This document shows positions 58,133 through 64,000 of a stretch of DNA of 64,000 nt, piece after piece (positions within the stretch are counted from its first letter, which is position 1; each line of letters starts with the position of its first letter). Source of the DNA: Betaproteobacteria bacterium HGW-Betaproteobacteria-9 (GTDB taxonomy: Bacteria > Pseudomonadota > Gammaproteobacteria > Burkholderiales > Burkholderiaceae_C); assembly GCA_002842215.1 (NCBI GenBank), contig PHCC01000008.1, positions 1 to 64,000 of the forward strand, in the 5' to 3' direction. The position numbers were made by a program, and so were the translations under genes. Below the pieces are notes generated by a model, which saw only the letters and a program-made list of their open reading frames with translations, was not told the origin of the DNA and ran no database searches.

Positions 58133-58884
58133 TGCTCAGGGGCTTTCAGGAAGGTTTCACGCGGCAGGCCCCGCGCGATCTCGGCGGCCAGCCGGTCGTG
58201 CGTGGCAAGGTCGACAGCGTGGCAACGCACCTCGTCGCCGGCCGCGAGCAGGGCCGGCTGCTCGGCGTGGCGCAGGTCGAACAGCACCACCGGCGTGCGA
58301 CCGAGCAGGTTCCAGCCGCCCGGGCTTTCCCACGGATAGACCGCGCACATCTCGCCGGCTACGGCCAGCGACTGCGCGGGAACCTTCTGGCGCGGTGCGG
58401 GCAGGCGCGGCATGTGCAGCTCGGGCGGCACGCCGCCCATGTACGGAAAGCCCGGCTGGAAGCCGAGCATGTAGACCCGGAAGGTGGCGGCGAGCAGGTG
58501 CTGGATCACTTCGTCGGGACTGAGGCCTTTGGCTTCGGCCAGGCGCGACAGGTCGGGCGCGAAGTCGGCGTCGAAACACACCGGCAGGTGCCAGAGGCGC
58601 CCGGGCTGCATGGCCTGATGACCGTCTTGCGCCAGCACCTGCAGGCGCTCGCCCAGCGCGGTGGCGTCGGTCTCTAGCGGGTCGTAATGCACCGTGAGCG
58701 AGCGGAACGTGGGCACCACATCGGTGACAGATGCCATCAACGGTTCCGATGCACGCGCCTGCGCCACGCGCTCGGCCAGGCCCATCACGCGGGCGTTGAT
58801 GGCCGGGTCGATAGCGCTGCCGAACTCCAGCGTCCAGGCGCTGTCGCCGAGGGCCAGCAAGCGGGGGGGCGAGTCAGTACTCAT
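58129..58884 (-). CDS. pxpB: 5-oxoprolinase subunit PxpB
   Basis: LGDSAWTLEFG, FRVYMLGFQPGFPYMGGVPPELHMPRL. Confidence 0.94.
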   Translation of the reverse strand: MSTDSPPRLLALGDSAWTLEFGSAIDPAINARVMGLAERVAQARASEPLMASVTDVVPTFRSLTVHYDPLETDATALGERLQVLAQDGHQAMQPGRLWHLPVCFDADFAPDLSRLAEAKGLSPDEVIQHLLAATFRVYMLGFQPGFPYMGGVPPELHMPRLPAPRQKVPAQSLAVAGEMCAVYPWESPGGWNLLGRTPVVLFDLRHAEQPALLAAGDEVRCHAVDLATHDRLAAEIARGLPRETFLKAPEQ

Positions 58885-58924
58885 GAGTGAGATGGTGTGT
58901 ATAGGAGGCACGGGCTCGGCGGCG

Positions 58925-58965
58925 GCCCCTCACCCCAGCCCTCTCCCCAGAGGGGCGAGGGAGCA
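58925..58965. repeat. Dispersed repeat family B copy
   Basis: CCCCTCACCCCAGCCCTCTCCCCAGAGGGGCGAGGG. Confidence 0.7.
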
Positions 58966-59029
58966 AGGCACGAGACGCGAGCAGGAGTGGCGTTCACACG
59001 CAGCCGGAGCGCGTGCCCCACCCAGAGCA

Positions 59030-59100
59030 GCCGCGGAACCGGCTTCGCCGGGCCACCAGCTGCGTCCCCCTCAGGGGGAAGCCGCGAAGCGGCGCAGGGG
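59030..59100 (-). repeat. Dispersed repeat family A copy
   Basis: GCGGAACCGGCTTCGCCGGGCCACCAGCTGCGTCCCCCTCAGGGGGAAGCCGCGAAGCGGCGCAGGG. Confidence 0.8.
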
Positions 59101-59104
59101 GTAT

Positions 59105-59653
59105 TCACAGTGAAGCCGCGGACCGCGCCGCCTGGTCGTACATGCCCGAGAGCACGCGCAGCAAGCGCGCGAGCTCGCCGATGTCCTTGTTGAGCGCGTC
59201 GTCCGCGTGCAGCGCCTGGATCAGGCATTGCTCGCGAATCTCGCGGTAGCGCTGCACGCTGACGCTGCCCGCTTCGGTGGCGGCGTAGGTGACTTCCTTG
59301 CCCGACTTGCTGGACACCACCACGCCCAGGCTCACCAGCTTCTTGAGCGAGTAGTTGACGAGGTGGGTGTCCTCGATGTTCATGATGAAACAGATGTCCG
59401 ACAGGCGCTTGTCGCGCGCCCGGTGCGACACGTGGTGCAAGACCAGCACGTCCAGCGGCATCAGGTCTTTCAAGCCGGCGGCCGACATGCAGTGCACCAC
59501 CCAGCGGTGGAAGGCATTGCTGGCCACGATCAGGCCGAACTCGAATTCGCTCATCTCCGCGCTCTGGGGCGAGACCAGGTGCGCCGATGACACGATGTGC
59601 GAGCCGGGCGCCTTGGCGGCGGGCGTGGTTGTTGCTTTGGGTGACTTGGCCAT
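59105..59653 (-). CDS. MarR-type winged-helix regulator
   Basis: DVLVLHHVSHRARDKRLSDICFIMNIEDTHLVNYSLKKLVSLGVV. Confidence 0.82.
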   Translation of the reverse strand: MAKSPKATTTPAAKAPGSHIVSSAHLVSPQSAEMSEFEFGLIVASNAFHRWVVHCMSAAGLKDLMPLDVLVLHHVSHRARDKRLSDICFIMNIEDTHLVNYSLKKLVSLGVVVSSKSGKEVTYAATEAGSVSVQRYREIREQCLIQALHADDALNKDIGELARLLRVLSGMYDQAARSAASL

Positions 59654-59827
59654 GGGTGCTCCTGCGATGGCGCTGAGTTTAGATTTTTTGCTGATGATTT
59701 GCCAACAATTTGTTGACGATAAGGGAAAACACCCATCACAATTCGCCAGCCCGGCGCCTACAGTCCGTGCACCCTTTCCCCGCAGGGTCTGCCTGCGATC
59801 TGTTCCACCTCACCCACCGGAGCTTCT

Positions 59828-60802
59828 ATGAAACGTCGCGCATTCCAACTCTCGATGGCCGCAGCCGCGCTCGCACTTTCGACCTCGGCGTATGCCCAGG
59901 CCAAGTGGGATCTGGCCACCGCCTACCCGGCCACCAACTTCCACACCGTCAACATCAGCCAGTTCGCGGCCGACGTGGACAAGGCCAGCGGCGGCAAGCT
60001 CAAGATGACGGTGCACGCCAACGCCGCGCTGTTCAAGGCGCCCGAGATCAAGCGCGCGGTGCAGGGCGGTCAGGCGCAGGCCGGCGAGATCCTGCTGGTG
60101 AACTACCAGAACGAATGGCAGGTGTTCGGCGCCGACGGCCTGCCGTTCCTGGCCGACAGCTACGACGAAGCCGCCAAGCTCTGGAAGGTGCAGCGCCCGG
60201 TGCTGGAGAAAAAAATGGCCGAGCAAGGCATGATGGTGTTGTTCGCGGTGCCGTGGCCACCGCAGGGCGTGTACAGCAAGAAGGTGCTCAACAGCGCCGC
60301 CGATCTGAAGGGCATCAAGTGGCGCGCCTACAGCCCGGCCACTGCGCGCATCGCCGAGCTGGTGGGCGCCCAGCCCGTCACCGTGCAGGCGGCCGAGGTC
60401 AGCCAGGCCTTCGCCACCGGCGTGACCGAAAGCATGATGTCCAGCGGCTCCACCGGTGCCGACGCCAAGCTGTACGAACACGTGAAGTACTGGTACGACA
60501 CCCAGGCCTGGCTGCCCAAGAACGCGCTGCTGGTGAACAAGAAGGCCTTTGATGCGCTGGACAAAGCCACGCAGGACGCGGTGCTGAAAGCCGCCGCCGA
60601 CGCCGAGACCCGCGGCTGGGCCGAGAGCAAGAAGGCCAACGGTGAAAGCCTGGACAAGCTCAAGGCCGGTGGCATGCAGATCCTGCCGGCGCCTGCGCAG
60701 CTCAAGACCGACATGAAGCTGGTCGGTGACACCATGCTCAAGGAGTGGCTGGCCAAAGCCGGCCCAGAAGGCCAGGCCATGGTCGACGCGTTCCGCAAGT
60801 GA
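59828..60802 (+). CDS. dctP: TRAP transporter substrate-binding protein (DctP)
   Basis: DLATAYPATNFHTVNISQFAADV, KGIKWRAYSPATARIAELVGAQPVTV. Confidence 0.92.
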   Translation: MKRRAFQLSMAAAALALSTSAYAQAKWDLATAYPATNFHTVNISQFAADVDKASGGKLKMTVHANAALFKAPEIKRAVQGGQAQAGEILLVNYQNEWQVFGADGLPFLADSYDEAAKLWKVQRPVLEKKMAEQGMMVLFAVPWPPQGVYSKKVLNSAADLKGIKWRAYSPATARIAELVGAQPVTVQAAEVSQAFATGVTESMMSSGSTGADAKLYEHVKYWYDTQAWLPKNALLVNKKAFDALDKATQDAVLKAAADAETRGWAESKKANGESLDKLKAGGMQILPAPAQLKTDMKLVGDTMLKEWLAKAGPEGQAMVDAFRK

Positions 60803-60816
60803 GCCACGGCAGCACC

Positions 60817-61323
60817 ATGCGACGCACGCTGAATGCCTTGTACGACGGCTGCGCCTGGCTCGCGGCGGTGTTCATGATCGGCGTGCTGGTCATGGTGCTG
60901 CTGTCGGTGCTGGGCCGGCAGTTCCAGTTCCACGTGCCGGGCACGGATGCTTACGCCGGCTACGCCATGGCCGCCGCCGGTTTCCTGGCGCTGGCGCACA
61001 CGCTCAAGCGCAACGAGCACATCCGTGTCACGTTGGTGCTGGGCAAGCTCACCGGCCGCGCCCGCCGGGGCCTGGAGCTCTGGTCGCTGAGTGCGGCGGT
61101 GCTGCTGTCCGGGCTGTTCGCCTGGTTCGCGGCGCGCCTGGTGTGGCAGTCGATCGAGTTCCACGACATTTCCACCGGCAACGATGCCACGCCGCTGTGG
61201 ATCCCTCAGCTCGCGATGGCGTTCGGCACGCTGGTGCTGTTCATCGCTTTCGTGGACGAATGGGTGCTGGAAGCCCGTGGCCAGCGGTTACGCATTGACG
61301 GATCGGAGACCCGCCATGAATGA
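60817..61323 (+). CDS. dctQ: TRAP transporter small permease (DctQ)
   Basis: Four-TM DctQ pattern; alternative GTG start at 60799. Confidence 0.9.
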   Translation: MRRTLNALYDGCAWLAAVFMIGVLVMVLLSVLGRQFQFHVPGTDAYAGYAMAAAGFLALAHTLKRNEHIRVTLVLGKLTGRARRGLELWSLSAAVLLSGLFAWFAARLVWQSIEFHDISTGNDATPLWIPQLAMAFGTLVLFIAFVDEWVLEARGQRLRIDGSETRHE

Positions 61324-62611
61324 GATGGTCGTCACCGGCTTTCTGATCGTGGCCCTGTTCGCGCTGCTCGGCAGCGGCGTCTGGATCGGCCTCACGCTGG
61401 CCGGCGTGGCCTGGATCGGCATGGAGCTGTTCTCTTCGCGCAGCGCGGGCGACGCGATGGCGGTCACCATCTGGGGCTCGGCCAGCAGCTGGACGCTGAC
61501 GGCATTGCCGCTGTTCATCTGGATGGGTGAGATCCTGTTCCGCACCAAGCTGTCGGAAAACATGTTCAAGGGCCTGGCACCCTGGGTCAATGCGCTGCCG
61601 GGCCGGCTGCTGCACACCAACATCCTGGGCAGCACCATCTTCGCGGCGGTGTCGGGTTCGTCGGCGGCCACCTGCGCCACCATCGGCAAGATGACCATCC
61701 CCGAACTGACCGAACGGGGCTACCCGCCTGAGCGCGTCATCGGCTCGCTGGGCGGCGCGAGCACGCTGGGCCTGCTGATCCCACCCTCCATCGTGATGAT
61801 CGTCTACGGCGTCGCCGCCGAGGTGTCGATCGCCAAGCTGTTTGTCGCGGGCATGATTCCCGGCCTGATGCTCGCCGGGCTTTTCAGCGGCTACCTGATG
61901 GTCTGGTCGCTGCTCAACCCCGAAAAGATTCCGCAGGCCGATCCTGGCATGAGTTTCACCGACAAGTTGCGCGCTTCCAGCGAGCTGATCCCGGTGGTGT
62001 TGCTCATCGGTGGCGTGATCGGCTCGATCTACGTCGGCGTGGCCACCGCCACCGAGGCGGCCGCCATCGGTGTGGTCGGCTCGCTGGTGCTGTCGGCGTA
62101 CCAGAAGTCGCTCAACTGGCAGAACTTCAAGGATGCGCTGCTGGGCGCGACGCGCCTGTATTGCATGATGGCGCTGATCCTCGCCGGGGCGGCTTTCCTC
62201 ACGCTGTCCATGGGCTACATCGGGCTGCCGCGCCACCTGGCCGAGTGGGTGGGTTCGCTGGGCCTGTCGCCGGGCCTGCTGTTGATCGCGCTGGCGCTGT
62301 TCTTCATCCTGCTGGGCTGTTTCCTCGACGGCATTTCCATGATCGTGCTGACCATGGGCGTGCTGATCCCGACGGTGCAGGCCGCGGGCATCGACCTGAT
62401 CTGGTTCGGCATCTTCGTCGTCATCGTGGTGGAGATGGCGCAGATCACGCCGCCGGTGGGTTTTAACCTGTTTGTGCTGCAGGGCATGACCAAACGTGAG
62501 ATCAACTGGATCGCCAGCGTCTGCATGCCTTACTTCTTCCTCATGGTGCTGGCCGTGTGCCTCTTGTACTGGTTCCCCCAGATCGTGATGTGGCTGCCGG
62601 GGAACATGTGA
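61316..62611 (+). CDS. dctM: TRAP transporter large permease (DctM)
   Basis: SGSSAATCATIGKMTIPELTERGYPPE, GGASTLGLLIPPSIVMIVYG; overlaps dctQ. Confidence 0.95.
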   Translation: MNEMVVTGFLIVALFALLGSGVWIGLTLAGVAWIGMELFSSRSAGDAMAVTIWGSASSWTLTALPLFIWMGEILFRTKLSENMFKGLAPWVNALPGRLLHTNILGSTIFAAVSGSSAATCATIGKMTIPELTERGYPPERVIGSLGGASTLGLLIPPSIVMIVYGVAAEVSIAKLFVAGMIPGLMLAGLFSGYLMVWSLLNPEKIPQADPGMSFTDKLRASSELIPVVLLIGGVIGSIYVGVATATEAAAIGVVGSLVLSAYQKSLNWQNFKDALLGATRLYCMMALILAGAAFLTLSMGYIGLPRHLAEWVGSLGLSPGLLLIALALFFILLGCFLDGISMIVLTMGVLIPTVQAAGIDLIWFGIFVVIVVEMAQITPPVGFNLFVLQGMTKREINWIASVCMPYFFLMVLAVCLLYWFPQIVMWLPGNM

Positions 62612-62620
62612 GCTGGCGCT

Positions 62621-63889
62621 TCAGGCCCGCAGGAATCGTTCGGGTCTGAACGGGCTCGAACCGATGCTGGTGGGCTCGCCCAGCATGAGTTGCGCCAGCA
62701 ACTCGCCAGTCCCCGGTCCGGTCGAAAAACCGATGTGCTGGTGCCCCAGCGCCAGCCAGACGCCGGACTGACCCGGGCATTCCCCAACCATCGGGCGGCT
62801 GTCGGGCAGGGTGGGGCGGCTACCCAACCAGTCGGGTTCAGCGGTGCGTTCGCCCAGCGCCAGCGCCTCGCGCGCGGCCCGCTCGGCGGCGTCCAGCTGC
62901 GCCGGCCGAGGCGGCGCATGTTGTGCGTTCAGCTCCACCCCGGTGGTCAGTCGCAGCCCTTGCGCCATGGGCGCGAGCACGTAGCCGGCGGCGGTGTCGT
63001 ACACCGGCCGGTTGAGTGCCGCGCCATTCGCTGGCGTGAAGTGCCTGTGGTAGCCGCGCTCAAAGCCCATGGGCAGCTTCAGTCCGAACTGCTGTCGAAG
63101 GAAATCGCGCGACCACGGACCGAGCGCGATGACCACGTGATCGGCACGCAGGGCGCACCCATCGGACGTGCCGACGGACCAGCCACCGTTGTCTCGTTGC
63201 AGGTATGTGGCCTCGGTGGTTTGCAGCTGCCCGCCGAGTTCCACCAGCCACCGCGCATAGGCGCGCACCACCTCGCCTGGGCTGTCCACCGAGCTGGCGT
63301 CTTTCACCCACAGGGCCTTGCGGAAGATGGGCTGCAGATGCGGTTCCAGATCGTGCAGTTCGTGTGCGCCCAGCTCGGCAGTGGCCACCCCCAAGCGGGC
63401 CAGTGTCTCGCGTCCGAAAGCGCCCGACTGGAAGCCGGCTTCGCTGCGGTAGAGGAACAGCCAGCCCTCGTCGCGGAGGCGCTGCGCGACACCGGCCGCG
63501 TCCATCCACCGGCGGTGCATCTCACCCGAGTGCCGGATGAGGGCATCCAGCACGGTGGTGGTCTCGCGAAAGCTGCGCTCGCGCGCATGGGACAGGAACG
63601 ACAGACCCCAGCGCCATTGGCCCAGCATCGCCAGCGGGTCGTAGCGGAAACCCGGGCTGCGCCCGCGCAGCAGACCCGGCAACTGCGACCACAGCCGGGG
63701 GTGGTTGAACGGCATCAGGGAACTGCGCGCCAGCACACCGGCGTTGCCATGCGAGGTCGCAGCACCCGGGCCCAGCGGGTCGATCACGGTCACGTCCAGG
63801 CCGCGCTGGCGCAGCGAGAGCGCGCAACTGATGCCCACCATGCCGGCGCCCAGCACCACCACCTGTTGTCCAAGCCTTGCCTGCGTCAT
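62621..63889 (-). CDS. FAD-dependent D-amino-acid dehydrogenase-like oxidoreductase
   Basis: VVVLGAGMVGISCALSLRQRGLDVTVID, GRSP-type DAO pattern. Confidence 0.88.
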   Translation of the reverse strand: MTQARLGQQVVVLGAGMVGISCALSLRQRGLDVTVIDPLGPGAATSHGNAGVLARSSLMPFNHPRLWSQLPGLLRGRSPGFRYDPLAMLGQWRWGLSFLSHARERSFRETTTVLDALIRHSGEMHRRWMDAAGVAQRLRDEGWLFLYRSEAGFQSGAFGRETLARLGVATAELGAHELHDLEPHLQPIFRKALWVKDASSVDSPGEVVRAYARWLVELGGQLQTTEATYLQRDNGGWSVGTSDGCALRADHVVIALGPWSRDFLRQQFGLKLPMGFERGYHRHFTPANGAALNRPVYDTAAGYVLAPMAQGLRLTTGVELNAQHAPPRPAQLDAAERAAREALALGERTAEPDWLGSRPTLPDSRPMVGECPGQSGVWLALGHQHIGFSTGPGTGELLAQLMLGEPTSIGSSPFRPERFLRA

Positions 63890-63936
63890 GCTTTCATGTT
63901 CCCATCGTTGGTGTTTTCAACCCGCAGCTTATCGCC

Positions 63937-64000
63937 ATGAAGGACACGAAGACCGTCACCGAGGGATGCCTGGGCGTCATCATGCTGGACACCCGCTTCC
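63937..64000 (+). CDS. 5' end of Asp/Glu/hydantoin racemase-like gene, cut by window edge
   Basis: MKDTKTVTEGCLGVIMLDTRF. Confidence 0.5.
   Translation, partial: MKDTKTVTEGCLGVIMLDTRF

Overview
High-GC (about 65-70 %, by eye) chromosomal window that looks like Burkholderiales/Comamonadaceae (taxon is an inference). No tRNA, rRNA, CRISPR, IS or prophage was recognised. (1) About 2.1-33 kb is a quinoprotein (PQQ) alcohol-oxidation island. It has an NAD-aldehyde dehydrogenase plus DUF779 partner, a PqqU/YncD-like TonB receptor, the PQQ-associated ABC system and beta-propeller, a SoxYZ-like carrier, two metallo-beta-lactamase-fold 'quinoprotein relay' proteins, a PQQ-ADH carrying the lanthanide-type Asp, cytochromes, a MASE3-type hybrid kinase and pqqABCDE. 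The 24-aa pqqA is absent from the ORF track. pqqE is followed by an ExbB/ExbD-like four-gene unit. A GAFTGA-type sigma-54 activator lies inside the island, and at least six -24/-12-like promoters sit in front of its key units. (2) 33-39 kb holds an AAA+-less GAF-Fis regulator divergent from a tungsten-type aldehyde:ferredoxin oxidoreductase operon (FeS, AOR, FAD subunit, MoaD-like). A strong hairpin lies between the AOR and FAD genes. (3) 39-46 kb holds nitronate monooxygenase, SQR-like, OsmC and Rrf2/NsrR-like genes. 43.6-54.5 kb holds a nitrous-oxide reductase cluster (nosZRDFY, two nosL-like, apbE/nosX, cytochrome) with a repeated FNR-box + NsrR-like-box arrangement. (4) 54.8-64 kb holds crcB, rdgC, pxpBCA, a MarR-type regulator, a TRAP transporter, a D-amino-acid-dehydrogenase-like enzyme and a truncated racemase-like gene. 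Two dispersed repeat families occur in intergenic gaps, and copies form the N-terminal coding region of two exported proteins. The best candidates for undescribed biology are the pqq-linked ExbBD-like unit with the PqqU-like receptor, the island-wide sigma-54 regulon, and the hairpin between AOR subunits. All family calls are by reading the sequence; no database search was run.
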